A stretch of DNA of 64,000 nucleotides from Marinomonas mediterranea MMB-1 (GTDB lineage: Bacteria; Pseudomonadota; Gammaproteobacteria; Pseudomonadales; Marinomonadaceae), in NCBI RefSeq assembly GCF_000192865.1, contig NC_015276.1:124001-188000 (forward strand), in the 5' to 3' direction. The position numbers and the translations under genes were made by a program. The notes under the pieces are model-generated. The model saw only the letters and a program-made list of their open reading frames with translations, had not been told where the DNA came from and searched no databases. Below are positions 54,336-63,555 of this stretch, one piece after another (positions within the stretch are counted from its first letter, which is position 1; every line of letters starts with the position of its first letter).

Positions 54336-54818
54336 TTATACAGCCTCGTTGGGGTTCTCTATATCAAACGTATAAGCCCACTCTTTTTCGTCGCCGTCGG
54401 CATCTATTGCGCGGACTTGAAGTTTCCATTGCATACGGTTGTCCGTACACAAGGGGATCACGACTTTACTAATCCAGCGGTTATTCTCTTTTTCAAACAT
54501 TGGGTATTCATACACCCCCAAATACATTTCTCGCCCTTCCAATACTAACGTGATCGACTGAGCGTTTTCAGCTTCTTTCGGTAATTGTAATTCGGTATGA
54601 ATACGACGGTTTAAGCGAATTCCATCTTCGAACTGAACAGTGGTGATCCCATTAAAGTCCTGAGAATTGACTGTGCATAACCCCGATTCCAAAATACAGG
54701 GTCCAACATCGTCTGGGAGAGGATCATCGGAATGAATGGCGCGCACAAGGGCAGCCACTCCAAAAATGGAAACAAATGCACCCGCGTAGAACATAAGTTC
54801 GAATTTATTGATTTTCAT
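54336..54818 (-). CDS. Uncharacterised single-pass membrane-anchored protein
   Basis: 160 residues. One N-terminal helix (about residues 8-26, MFYAGAFVSIFGVAALVRAI) anchors a domain of about 130 residues that looks beta-rich (ITLVLEGREMYLGVYEYPMF, WKLQVRAIDADGDEKEWAYT). Three cysteines (CILESGLC, PLCTDN) may form a disulfide in the periplasm. Convergent with the importer operon. I do not recognise a named family. Confidence 0.65.
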   Translation of the reverse strand: MKINKFELMFYAGAFVSIFGVAALVRAIHSDDPLPDDVGPCILESGLCTVNSQDFNGITTVQFEDGIRLNRRIHTELQLPKEAENAQSITLVLEGREMYLGVYEYPMFEKENNRWISKVVIPLCTDNRMQWKLQVRAIDADGDEKEWAYTFDIENPNEAV

Positions 54819-55000
54819 AGGTAGCCTAATAAACGCTGTAGCGATATTTTACCTTCTTAAAGACTGTGTGTGGAGTGAATAGTTCGATCAAAAATTTATA
54901 TTGATTGATCTTATTTCAATCAAATTTGAACATAACGAGGATAAATGGCGATCTCCTCATTTTTGTTGTAAAACTAGGGGAACGATTTGGAGCGATAATT

Positions 55001-55411
55001 ATGACAATAAGGCGAGTACAACCTATCGATTTAGAGCAGCTGATCGAGCTTTGGGAAATCGTATTCCCAAATGATCCACCGCACAATGCACCTCATTTAG
55101 TTTTGCCAGCAAAATTGGAAGTCGATGATTTGATATTGGTCTCTTGGGAAGAAGGAAAACTTATCGGCGCGTGTATGCTTGGTTATGATGGGCATCGCGG
55201 TTGGCTGTATGAAGTAGCTGTGCACCCGGACCATCGTCGCAAAGGCGTGGGAACCGCATTGATTAAAAGTGCCTTTGAGACGCTCGCGTCGCTTGGGTGT
55301 GGCAAATTGAATCTACAGATTCGCACTGCAAATGCAGGTGTTGTCGCCTTCTATGAATCTGTCGGGTTTGAGGTAGAAGAGCGTATTAGTATGGGTAAGC
55401 ATTTAGCTTAA
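55001..55411 (+). CDS. GNAT-family N-acetyltransferase
   Basis: 136 residues from ATG 55001 (GGAGCG upstream); the open frame begins earlier but lacks support. The acetyl-CoA site is YEVAVHPDHRRKGVGTALI, and the C-terminus has RTANAGVVAFYESVGFEVEE. It resembles the YpeA-type group. Substrate unknown. Confidence 0.88.
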   Translation: MTIRRVQPIDLEQLIELWEIVFPNDPPHNAPHLVLPAKLEVDDLILVSWEEGKLIGACMLGYDGHRGWLYEVAVHPDHRRKGVGTALIKSAFETLASLGCGKLNLQIRTANAGVVAFYESVGFEVEERISMGKHLA

Positions 55412-55434
55412 CCTTCTATATTCGACTTGGTGTC

Positions 55435-56184
55435 TTAGCGCCCTCCAGCCACATCAAGAAAAGTACCGGATGTATAGCTGGCCTCGTCAGAAAGTAGCCA
55501 AATGATGGCGTTGGCGACTTCTTCTGCGGTGCCTCCTCGTTGCATTGGAATCGACGGTGCAAGACGATTCAGCCTGTCCGGTTCGCCCCCGCTCGCATGC
55601 ATGTCGGTATCGATAAACCCCGGACGAACTGCATTGACTCTGATGCCTTCAGAGGCGACTTCTTTGGCAAAACCTTTCGTGAAGGTGTCGATTGCTCCTT
55701 TACTAGTTGCGTAGTCGACGTATTCAAACGGAGAGCCTGTGACGGAAGCTAGGGACGACACGTTCACAATGGCGCCGCCGTTGCCTCCATGCTTTGGAGA
55801 CATGTGTTTATAGGCCTCTTTTGAACACAACATAGTGCCGATTACGTTGGTATTGAAGACGCGCTGCCATCGGTCAAGGTCGGTATCGGTGAAGGGCATT
55901 TGCTGTTCGAGAATACCGGCGTTATTAACGAGTCCAGAAAGACGTCCAAACTCGGCCTCTATTTTTGTAAACATGGCTCTGACAGCCTCGCTAGAACTAA
56001 CATCAGCTTGAATGCAATCGGCTCGCCCTCCAATAGAAACAATACGCTGTTGTAATGCGAATGCCGCATCACGGCTTTGCTTGTAATTAATAATTACATG
56101 CCAACCGACTTGCGCTGCTTTGAAAGCGGTTGCTTCCCCTATTCCACGACTGGCTCCAGTAATAAGTAACAAGGGCTGAGTCAT
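55435..56184 (-). CDS. SDR oxidoreductase (3-oxoacyl-reductase-like)
   Basis: 249 residues, classical SDR. TGASRGIGEATA (cofactor, residues 9-20), NNAGI, VSSLASVTG with the Ser, YVDYATSKGAIDTF (Tyr-x3-Lys) and C-terminal SYTSGTFLDVAGGR. Such enzymes reduce sugars, ketones or acyl groups; the substrate is unknown. It is convergent with the GNAT gene and divergent from the marR operon. Confidence 0.9.
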   Translation of the reverse strand: MTQPLLLITGASRGIGEATAFKAAQVGWHVIINYKQSRDAAFALQQRIVSIGGRADCIQADVSSSEAVRAMFTKIEAEFGRLSGLVNNAGILEQQMPFTDTDLDRWQRVFNTNVIGTMLCSKEAYKHMSPKHGGNGGAIVNVSSLASVTGSPFEYVDYATSKGAIDTFTKGFAKEVASEGIRVNAVRPGFIDTDMHASGGEPDRLNRLAPSIPMQRGGTAEEVANAIIWLLSDEASYTSGTFLDVAGGR

Positions 56185-56362
56185 TGTATTATCTCCATTT
56201 AGATTCGCCTACTAAGAAGTTATAACGCTAATGGATGTGTTTTTGAAGAACGGTATTGAGGAAGTACTGTTTCGTAGTGGGGTAAACATTATGGATGAGA
56301 CGTCCTCTTTTAATGAGCAATAGGGAATAACCTCGAATATTTAAAGTATCATATTTATATAA

Positions 56363-56375
56363 TATACAATGTATA
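56363..56375. promoter_or_regulatory. TATACA-A-TGTATA palindrome upstream of the MarR gene
   Basis: A perfect 6+6 inverted repeat in an AT-rich stretch 34 bp before the MarR start, near a probable promoter. Its size and place suit a MarR operator. The same gap also carries the promoter of the divergent SDR gene. Confidence 0.45.
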
Positions 56376-56408
56376 CTATTTTACACTGACGGTGAAACGG
56401 TAAATAGG

Positions 56409-56834
56409 ATGAACATTAAAAACTTCGGCTTCTATATCACAGACATTAAGAGGCTAATGACTCGTGAGTTTTCTAAAGGTGAGCAAACGTTGACACCCAT
56501 GCAGGCAAGGGCGTTGATGTATGTCGCACGCTTTGAAGGGATTCGTCAGCGAGAGTTGGCGGATAGGTTAGACATTCAGCCTATCGCCTTGGTAAGGCTG
56601 ATTGATCTGCTTACCAGCGAAAACCTCGTTGAACGCAGAGCTGACCCTAGTGATCGCAGAGCGTATCGCCTTTATTTAAAGGAAGATGCGGCGCCTACAT
56701 TAGAGGTGTTGAAAGATGACGTTGAGGCCATTAACTCACGCGCTCTGGCTGCGCTGAATGATGAAGAGGTGGAACAGTTAATGTACTTAATTGAAAAAGT
56801 GCATACTTCTTTCTCTACACCCAGTGATCAATAA
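56409..56834 (+). CDS. MarR-family repressor of the efflux operon
   Basis: 141 residues. Winged HTH: ALMYVARFEGIRQRELADRL, IQPIALVRLIDLLTSENLVE, RRADPSDRRAYRLYL. It precedes emrA- and emrB-like genes on the same strand by 63 bp, so it is probably their local repressor released by drugs or aromatic acids. Confidence 0.92.
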   Translation: MNIKNFGFYITDIKRLMTREFSKGEQTLTPMQARALMYVARFEGIRQRELADRLDIQPIALVRLIDLLTSENLVERRADPSDRRAYRLYLKEDAAPTLEVLKDDVEAINSRALAALNDEEVEQLMYLIEKVHTSFSTPSDQ

Positions 56835-56897
56835 AGGCTTTTAATTCGTTCCATTTACGGTTTCCTTTTCATTCAATTGACATTGAGAAGGTGCGAG

Positions 56898-58004
56898 ATG
56901 AGTAAAGTACAACCACTTGAGGCCCAATCGGAAGCCGCGACAGAAATGGCATCGTCGCATGAACGCGGTACGCCTGTGAGTTCGTCCTCTTGGAAAAGAA
57001 AAGGGCTTCTGTTTGGTGTGCCGTTACTCGCTGTGTTACTAGCGAGTGCCGTATATTTGATGAGTGGACGTTACGTTGAGACTGAAAATGCTTATGTTCA
57101 AGCGAATATTACCCCCATCACCACGCAGATTTCTGGAAAGGTTCAACAGCTTGCTGTAAAGGAAAATCAGGTCGTCAAAAAGGGCGCGTTGCTATTTAGT
57201 TTGGACGCCAAGACATACCAAGTTGCTGTAAAAAAAGCAGAGGCGCAACTTCAACAAGTGAAAATCGACTTACGTTCCGAAAAAGCAGCATACGATGAAA
57301 AACTCGCCGAAGTGACGCTGGCAAAGAGTCGATTCGAGTTCAATAAACGAGATCAAATGCGACAAGAAAACCTACGTAACCAGCATTTCATTTCAGACGC
57401 TCAGCTCGATTCTAGTGCTCAGGCTACAACCGTCAGTCAGCTTAAAATTCAAACACTTCAAAAAGACCTACGCCGATTGCGAGAAGCGCTTGGTGGGGAT
57501 ATTAAACAACCAATAGAGCTACACCCAACGTATTTGGCTGCAAAAGCGGTACTTGAGCAAGCGAGACTGAATGTAGAGCGTGCCAATGTGACTGCGCCAG
57601 CGGACGGGGTCGTGTCTAAGTTGCCAAAAGTAGGAGAATACCTTGCTCCTGGTTCAACCGCGATGGTATTGGTCGGCAATAAGAATCTATGGGTTGAGGC
57701 AAATTATACTGAAAAAGATCTAACCTTCGTGCAGCCCGGGCAAGATGTCGAGATCAAAGTAGATACCTACCCCGGCGTGACTTGGAAAGGCACCGTTGAC
57801 AGTATTAGCCCTGCGACGGGGTCGGAGTTTTCGGTGATTCCTGCTGAAAATGCGACAGGTAATTGGGTCAAAGTGGCTCAGCGTCTTCCTGTCCGTATTC
57901 ATATCAAACCTCAGAATGGTTTACCTCAACTGCGTGCTGGAATGAGTTCGGAAGTCAGCATCGACACTCAGCATCAACGTCAATTGTTTGGCGCCACTCT
58001 CTAA
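56898..58004 (+). CDS. HlyD/EmrA-type membrane fusion protein
   Basis: 368 residues from ATG 56898 (AGAAGG upstream). One helix (about 38-57, LLFGVPLLAVLLASAVYLMS), then a biotinyl-lipoyl-like part (VETENAYVQANITPITTQIS), a long coiled coil (about 105-205) and APADGVVSKLPKVGEYL. It joins the MFS pump to an outer-membrane channel. No TolC gene is present in the window. Confidence 0.92.
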   Translation: MSKVQPLEAQSEAATEMASSHERGTPVSSSSWKRKGLLFGVPLLAVLLASAVYLMSGRYVETENAYVQANITPITTQISGKVQQLAVKENQVVKKGALLFSLDAKTYQVAVKKAEAQLQQVKIDLRSEKAAYDEKLAEVTLAKSRFEFNKRDQMRQENLRNQHFISDAQLDSSAQATTVSQLKIQTLQKDLRRLREALGGDIKQPIELHPTYLAAKAVLEQARLNVERANVTAPADGVVSKLPKVGEYLAPGSTAMVLVGNKNLWVEANYTEKDLTFVQPGQDVEIKVDTYPGVTWKGTVDSISPATGSEFSVIPAENATGNWVKVAQRLPVRIHIKPQNGLPQLRAGMSSEVSIDTQHQRQLFGATL

Positions 58005-58015
58005 GGAGCATTGCT

Positions 58016-59545
58016 ATGAGCAACGTGAGTGGAGCCGTATCCGTACCTGTTATCGAGGGTAGTCGCAGTGTAAATCGCTTTTTTATTACGATATCCGTCA
58101 TGCTTGCGACGATCATGCAAGCGTTGGATACGACCATTGCAAATGTGGCCTTACCGCATATGCAAGGGGCAATGGGAACCACGCAAGATCAAATCTCGTG
58201 GGTGCTGACATCTTATATTGTCGCGGCGGCTATCTGTATGCCACTGGCCGGTATTTTGTCTGCCCGCTTAGGTCGTAAGCGCATTTTCCTTTGGTCTGTG
58301 GTGGGCTTTACGGTTTCTTCTGTTTTGTGTGGTTTAGCGCAATCACTGGATCAAATCATTCTGTTTCGAATTCTTCAAGGTGTCTTTGGTGCCAGTTTGG
58401 TACCGCTTTCGCAATCGGTTTTATTGGATTCCTACCCTAAAGAGAAGCATGGTTCGGCCATGGCGATGTGGGGCGTGGGGGTCATGGTGGGGCCGATTCT
58501 TGGTCCTTATTTGGGTGGTGTCTTAACGGAATATTATAACTGGCGGTGGGTTTTTTATATTAATGTCCCGTTTGGTATTTTGGCGTGGTTTGGTATCGCA
58601 GCTTATGTGAAAGAGACGGCATTGGATTCGACTAGGAAGTTTGATTTCTTTGGTTTTGTTCTCCTGTCTATTGCGATTGGCTGTCTGCAAATGATGTTAG
58701 ACCGAGGTGAGGGAATTGATTGGTTTAACAGCCTTGAGATCGTGATTGAAGCAATACTAACACTGCTTGCTGGCTATATGTTTTTAGTCCATATCAACAC
58801 CTCCGGTAACCCGTTTATTGACCCTGTTATGTTTAAAGATCGAAACTTCAGTGTCGGGTTAGTGTTTATTTTTATCGTAGGCGTGATCTTGTTGGCGACG
58901 ATGGCGCTGTTACCGCCCTTTATGCAAAATCTCATGGGGTACCCTGTTATTGATGTCGGTACCTTGTTGGCTCCACGTGGCTTTGGTTCGATGTTGGCAA
59001 TGCTGATGGTCGGGAAGTTGTCTCAAAAAGTTGACCCACGTCTTTTCATTCTGATTGGCTTGTCGATGATTTCTTGGTCAATGTGGCAGATGACGAAGTT
59101 TAACCTGAATGTCTCAGGCAGCATGATTGTTGGAACAGGTATGGTTCAAGGCGCGGGGTTAGGGCTGATTTTTGTGCCGCTTTCTACCATTGCGTTTACG
59201 ACATTGAATCCTATTTATCGTAACGAAGGTACGGCATTGTTTAGTTTGTTGAGAAACATCGGGAGCAGTATTGGCATCTCGCTTGTGTCGACTTACCTTT
59301 CGCAACGCATCCAGATTAATCATGCTGCTTTCTCGGAGTTCATTACACCGTTTAATTTGGGGCTGAAAATGGCGGAGTCGTCTGGTACGTATTCGATTCA
59401 CTCTTCTGCAGGATTGGTGGCGTTGAATCAGCAAGTTAATGCTCAGGCGGCGACGTTGGCTTATCTACAAGACTTTAGACTAATGATGTGGGTTACGATT
59501 CTCACGATACCGTTAGTGTTCTTTTTAAAAGCCCCTAAGCGTTAG
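58016..59545 (+). CDS. DHA2 (EmrB/QacA) family MFS transporter
   Basis: 509 residues from ATG 58016 (AAGGAG upstream). Fourteen helices expected. Motif A is AGILSARLGRKRIFLWSVVG, motif C GVGVMVGPILGPYLGG, and the first helix carries MQALDTTIANVALP. It exports drugs or lipophilic acids by proton antiport together with the HlyD-type protein upstream. Confidence 0.94.
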   Translation: MSNVSGAVSVPVIEGSRSVNRFFITISVMLATIMQALDTTIANVALPHMQGAMGTTQDQISWVLTSYIVAAAICMPLAGILSARLGRKRIFLWSVVGFTVSSVLCGLAQSLDQIILFRILQGVFGASLVPLSQSVLLDSYPKEKHGSAMAMWGVGVMVGPILGPYLGGVLTEYYNWRWVFYINVPFGILAWFGIAAYVKETALDSTRKFDFFGFVLLSIAIGCLQMMLDRGEGIDWFNSLEIVIEAILTLLAGYMFLVHINTSGNPFIDPVMFKDRNFSVGLVFIFIVGVILLATMALLPPFMQNLMGYPVIDVGTLLAPRGFGSMLAMLMVGKLSQKVDPRLFILIGLSMISWSMWQMTKFNLNVSGSMIVGTGMVQGAGLGLIFVPLSTIAFTTLNPIYRNEGTALFSLLRNIGSSIGISLVSTYLSQRIQINHAAFSEFITPFNLGLKMAESSGTYSIHSSAGLVALNQQVNAQAATLAYLQDFRLMMWVTILTIPLVFFLKAPKR

Positions 59546-59636
59546 TGCCGTTTGGAGATTACGCTATTGACGGCTTACTTAGCTTGATTCTAAAAAGTAA
59601 GGCGATAGAATGGCGTCATGAATCTTATCAGGTTTA

Positions 59637-60134
59637 ATGATGCCTAAGTCTCCTAATACAAATAGCCTTTTAAAATACGCAAACGCAGTTTTGTTTGTGT
59701 GGGTGTTTGTATTAATTGCGCCGCTCGTTACGCCACGTGCACCGGTTGTTCAGGACAACTATCTGTTGGTTCGGGTGTGCAGCCTTTTGAGTGGTGTGCA
59801 ATATGTGAAGTTACCGCTTGTGACGCCTTCCCCGCGTGCGTCAGTTGAAGGTCTGGGCTTGGTAGACCAAGGTTTAGAGGATCAGAACCTAGAAAACAGC
59901 CTTTCTGCAGCCAACGTTATCGATAAAACACTATCGAGCAGTGATTTAGATAAAATTCACGCGAACTGTAAATGTGGGCTAAACGTAGATCATCTATTAG
60001 TTTTGTCTACGGAGGTTCCGTTTAATGACACGATAGCGTCCTATATTCTTCTTGGATATGACGATGTTTCGGATGCTCACCAGCCCTTTAGACCACACTT
60101 GTTTAGTAGAGCACCTCCTGCTCACATTTCTTAG
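59637..60134 (+). CDS. Hypothetical protein with N-terminal helix (DUF2946-like?)
   Basis: 165 residues from ATG 59637; the next codon is also ATG. One hydrophobic helix (about 16-33, NAVLFVWVFVLIAPLV) is followed by a long polar linker, and a CKCG pair sits near residue 117. The layout recalls DUF2946 proteins that accompany copper genes, and a PCuAC gene follows about 195 bp later. The family assignment is tentative. Confidence 0.5.
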   Translation: MMPKSPNTNSLLKYANAVLFVWVFVLIAPLVTPRAPVVQDNYLLVRVCSLLSGVQYVKLPLVTPSPRASVEGLGLVDQGLEDQNLENSLSAANVIDKTLSSSDLDKIHANCKCGLNVDHLLVLSTEVPFNDTIASYILLGYDDVSDAHQPFRPHLFSRAPPAHIS

Positions 60135-60276
60135 CCTAATTTACTAAATTAGCGAAATTAGAACGATGAAATGAGAGCAATAAAATTAGAGTGACGACTC
60201 TGAGTTTTGAGCTCCGAAAGCTGAATTTGGAAGCAAGCGCTAAAAGTAAACGTTAAAAAGCCGCTTTCAAAAATAT

Positions 60277-60299
60277 TAGTACTAACTCTGTTAGTACTA
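60277..60299. promoter_or_regulatory. Two TAGTACTA octamers upstream of the PCuAC gene
   Basis: TAGTACTA at 60277-60284 and again at 60292-60299, 15 bp apart, each a palindrome on its own, about 30-50 bp before the start. Two sites one and a half turns apart suggest a dimeric regulator. The binder is unknown. Confidence 0.45.
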
Positions 60300-60328
60300 C
60301 GCATCTAACAATATTTAAGGTCTCGATA

Positions 60329-60853
60329 ATGATTCGAATGATTTCTCGTGCAGCACTGCTTATTGCCTCTGTGTCTGCGTCTTTTGCCATGGCAGCTTCT
60401 TTAAACTTTGAACATTTGCAAGTGCGTGCCACGCCTCCTGGCGCTTCGAACAGCGGTGGTTATATGGTGGTTGAAAACCCGTCTAACCAATCTCATGCGT
60501 TAGTGGCCGTCGAAAGTGACATTGCAAAGTCAATTGAGTTGCACACACATGAAATGAAAGATGGTGTGATGAGTATGCACAAGGTAAAGGACATTGTTGT
60601 TCCTGCTGGTGGTCAAGTTGTATTTCAACCTGGTGGTTATCACATCATGATCATGGGGTTGCATCACACATTAAAAGTCGGTGATATGGTTCACTTTACG
60701 ATGATTCTGAAAAATGGGGAAAAAATTGCGGTTCATGCCCCAGTGGTCGCGCCGGAAGATATTAAGCAACATGATAATAAAATGCACATGGGCAGCTCTG
60801 ATAGTATGCATAAAAAGCATATGAAAATGGACGATGAGACTGAGCATCATTAA
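60329..60853 (+). CDS. PCu(A)C-type periplasmic copper chaperone
   Basis: 174 residues with a signal peptide (cut near SFAMA-ASLNF). The copper site His-x-Met pattern of the family is HTHEMKDGVMSMHKVKD and GGYHIMIMGLHHTLKVGD. A His- and Met-rich tail (NKMHMGSSDSMHKKHMKMD) adds more copper ligands. It hands copper to oxidases; cyo needs copper for CuB, but no direct link is shown. Confidence 0.92.
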   Translation: MIRMISRAALLIASVSASFAMAASLNFEHLQVRATPPGASNSGGYMVVENPSNQSHALVAVESDIAKSIELHTHEMKDGVMSMHKVKDIVVPAGGQVVFQPGGYHIMIMGLHHTLKVGDMVHFTMILKNGEKIAVHAPVVAPEDIKQHDNKMHMGSSDSMHKKHMKMDDETEHH

Positions 60854-60880
60854 TGAAGAGCGCTATGTATAAGCGAATGG

Positions 60881-60915
60881 GCAAAAAAAAGCGGCTTTGA
60901 GTCGCTTTTTTTTGC
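60881..60915. terminator. Bidirectional terminator after the PCuAC gene
   Basis: GCAAAAAAAAGCG (60881-60893) pairs with CGCTTTTTTTTGC (60903-60915), with the T-run inside the 3' arm on both strands. Confidence 0.9.
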
Positions 60916-61067
60916 GTGCTTTTTAAGCAAACTTTCGGCTAGCAGCTTTATTATAAAATCTGCTTATGTATAATATGCGCGCACATGATTTCTAAGGAAA
61001 GACGTTAATCGATAGGGAGCAACTGATTGCTCAGATTAGCGATTGAATAGGATAGGGACATTCCGTT

Positions 61068-61571
61068 ATGCAGTATTTTTCGTATTACCCTCGGCCGGTT
61101 TTTAGCTTCAGTTCGCCATCTGCCCCCCATTCTAAGTCAGATCTGATTAGTCATTTCCTTGGCGTGTATTTAAAATCCCCATTTTGGTTATTGACTGTCC
61201 TAAGAGTCTGGAATCTTGCCATGTCCGTGGTTGGGTGTCATAAGCTCACTTGTATTGGCGATATTAATCTTAAAAAGTCGTCAGTGGACTATATTGAAGG
61301 TGACAAAATTGGCCGCTTCCAGTTAATTTTAACCTCAGTCCAAGAGATTGTTTTAGAACAAGATGAGCGCCATTTTAGTCTGCGTGTTAGCTTAGTGAAA
61401 AAGCGGGGATTGGAATCGGATGATTTAGTATTGGCTGGCGGCGTACCCGATACCCTGTTTATGGTATCTGGCCGAGCGAAAACACAGCTTGGACGGTATT
61501 ATTTAAGGGTTGCCCAACCTTTTCTTATGTGGTTTCTGCGATGCTCCAGCCGCTCCGTATTCTCTCGATAA
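61068..61571 (+). CDS. Conserved hypothetical protein (DUF2867-like?)
   Basis: 167 residues. An N-terminal hydrophobic part (about 38-58) is followed by a soluble domain with GDKIGRFQLILTSVQEIVLE, DERHFSLRVSLVK and YYLRVAQPFLMWFLRCS. The pattern looks like DUF2867, whose function is unknown. Confidence in the family is low. Confidence 0.55.
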   Translation: MQYFSYYPRPVFSFSSPSAPHSKSDLISHFLGVYLKSPFWLLTVLRVWNLAMSVVGCHKLTCIGDINLKKSSVDYIEGDKIGRFQLILTSVQEIVLEQDERHFSLRVSLVKKRGLESDDLVLAGGVPDTLFMVSGRAKTQLGRYYLRVAQPFLMWFLRCSSRSVFSR

Positions 61572-61694
61572 TGCCACTAGTCTATTGTTTGAAAAGAAGA
61601 TCGAAATGCGTTTATAAGGTACAATCTGCCTGATTGAAGCAAGATCCTATGTTGCTTCTCATACTGACACTAACCTAGGTGGATGCAGTGGAAA

Positions 61695-61713
61695 AGCGCG
61701 TTTAATTCGCGCT
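61695..61713. other. AGCGCG-tttaatt-CGCGCT hairpin in the gap before the GGCT-like gene
   Basis: A perfect 6+6 stem in the 181-bp gap 61572-61752. A CCTAGG-containing flank and a CCTAACCTC flank lie outside it. It could be a transcription pause or leader structure. No T-run follows directly. Confidence 0.4.
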
Positions 61714-61752
61714 GTCCTAACCTCGCCTAGATTTGATCTTTTAAGGTAGACA

Positions 61753-62373
61753 ATGAGCTCAATCCGCCGTCATTTTATCGTAGGCTATGGTAGCCTTATT
61801 AATTCCATTAGTCGTAGCCAAACGGGTGAGACGGGACAGGTATGGCCAGTGAAATTAACAGGCTATGAACGCCACTGGTCCGTTATGTCTCCTGAGTTTG
61901 GAATGAGCTCCGTTGCGGTTCTTAAAATAGAAGACTCGGCCAGTTCACACGTTTGTAATGGCGTGCTCGTTGAAGTCCCTGAAGACCAACTGACGCTATT
62001 CGACGAAAGAGAAAAAGGCTATCAGCGAGTGCGTGTTGCACCTGACAGTATCGAAGCCTATAGTGGCGCCTTGCTGCCTGATGGTACGTATTGGATTTAC
62101 ATCACTGACCGTGTCGATTCACCTTCGCAACAATGTCCAATAGCTTTGAGCTATGTCGATGTTATTTTAACGGGGTGTTTTGAATTCAGTGATGCTTTTC
62201 TTGAAGATTTGATAACCTATACAAAAGGCTGGGATAGTGTTGTGCTCAATGATCGACTGTCTCCACGCTATCCTCGTGTTCAAACACAGCTAGACACGCG
62301 AATACTGGCACCGTATCTGCGCCGAATCACACCACTAACCTCTGAAGAGTTATCCGTTACTTATGAACTTTAA
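61753..62373 (+). CDS. Gamma-glutamylcyclotransferase-like protein
   Basis: 206 residues. The GGCT/AIG2 fold begins with FIVGYGSLINS (YGSL substrate loop), then LTGYERHWSV and LVEVPEDQLTLFDEREKGYQ, where Glu near residue 88 is a likely catalytic acid. Bacterial members act on gamma-glutamyl amino acids or have no known function. Its end overlaps rsmC by 11 bp. Confidence 0.82.
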   Translation: MSSIRRHFIVGYGSLINSISRSQTGETGQVWPVKLTGYERHWSVMSPEFGMSSVAVLKIEDSASSHVCNGVLVEVPEDQLTLFDEREKGYQRVRVAPDSIEAYSGALLPDGTYWIYITDRVDSPSQQCPIALSYVDVILTGCFEFSDAFLEDLITYTKGWDSVVLNDRLSPRYPRVQTQLDTRILAPYLRRITPLTSEELSVTYEL

Positions 62374-63424
62374 TCCCCCGAGCCAATTGCTTGAGCGTTC
62401 CTTAGATCAATTTCAAGGAAAAGTATTGGTCGCAAACCCAGAAGACGACTTTCCTCTATTGTTATCGCGTCAAAGCGATGTGTCGGCTTGGTGTCAGTCA
62501 CACGCTGTCTTCGAGCGCTTGAGTGGTCTTGGAATGGACGACACAGCGCTGCAATTTTCGGCCTATTGGGAAAGCAATGACGCCGCAGAGCAGTTTGATC
62601 ATGTTGTCGTTTACCAACCTAAAGCGAAAGAGTTCCTCACTTACTTGCTTGCCTGTGTCTTGCCTGCTCTTAAAACAGGCGGCTTTCTATGGTTAGTGGG
62701 CGACAATAAGAGTGGCGTAAAGTCCTCCGTTAAAAAACTGGAAGCGCCGCTTTCCTCAGTCGGTAAATTCGATGGCGCAAAACATTGCTTGTTGTATCAA
62801 GCACAGAAAACCGAAGCGGCTCAAGACTTTGTGTTCTCGGATTGGATAACGCGCTGGGAGCAAGACATTGCTGGGCAAACTTTTACGCTTTGTAGCATTC
62901 CTGGCGTATTTGGTCACGGTAAATTAGACAAAGGTACTGCGTTACTATTGGAACAGCTTGAAAAACATCGATTTATGTCGGGCGTCAATCAAGCGCGTAT
63001 TTTGGACTTTGGTTGTGGTGATGGTGTCATCTCTATGTGGCTCCACAAGCGCACAGGCGCCAATGTAACGTCACTGGATGATAGTGCCTTAGCCCTAAAA
63101 GCAACCGAGCTGACGTTTGCCGAGAATGACGCAACGGACTCTCTGACGACAATTGCATCGAATGGCTTGAAGCACGTGAAGGGACGCTTTAACTATGTTG
63201 TGACCAACCCGCCATTTCATACAGGCATTAATACGGACTACAGTATTGCAGAACGCTTCTTTATTGGTGTGAAGCAACACCTCACCCTAAACGGTGAGCT
63301 TTTTGTTGTTGCTAATGATTTCCTACGCTACTCACCTTTGCTAGATGCTGCGTTGGGAGGCCATACTAGATTAGAGCGCGATAGAGGCTTCGCGGTATAC
63401 CACGCGAGACAGCCCAAAAAGTAG
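62363..63424 (+). CDS. rsmC: 16S rRNA m2G1207 methyltransferase RsmC
   Basis: 353 residues. An N-terminal degenerate methyltransferase-like half (about 1-170) precedes the catalytic half: motif I DFGCGDGVIS (about 217-226) and motif IV VTNPPFHTGI. It methylates guanine N2 at 16S position 1207 in the 30S subunit. It is coupled to the GGCT-like gene by overlap. Confidence 0.93.
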   Translation: MNFNPPSQLLERSLDQFQGKVLVANPEDDFPLLLSRQSDVSAWCQSHAVFERLSGLGMDDTALQFSAYWESNDAAEQFDHVVVYQPKAKEFLTYLLACVLPALKTGGFLWLVGDNKSGVKSSVKKLEAPLSSVGKFDGAKHCLLYQAQKTEAAQDFVFSDWITRWEQDIAGQTFTLCSIPGVFGHGKLDKGTALLLEQLEKHRFMSGVNQARILDFGCGDGVISMWLHKRTGANVTSLDDSALALKATELTFAENDATDSLTTIASNGLKHVKGRFNYVVTNPPFHTGINTDYSIAERFFIGVKQHLTLNGELFVVANDFLRYSPLLDAALGGHTRLERDRGFAVYHARQPKK

Positions 63425-63555
63425 GCTGTTTTACATACGGTGGTAATCGGTGCTCATCCAGCTCGCTCGTATTCTTCGTATATGCTCAGGTTAGTGTGGT
63501 TTGCGGGTCAGGCGCAGCGTTAAATAAAGTGAGTCAGGTGCTCCAAGGGGAGGTT

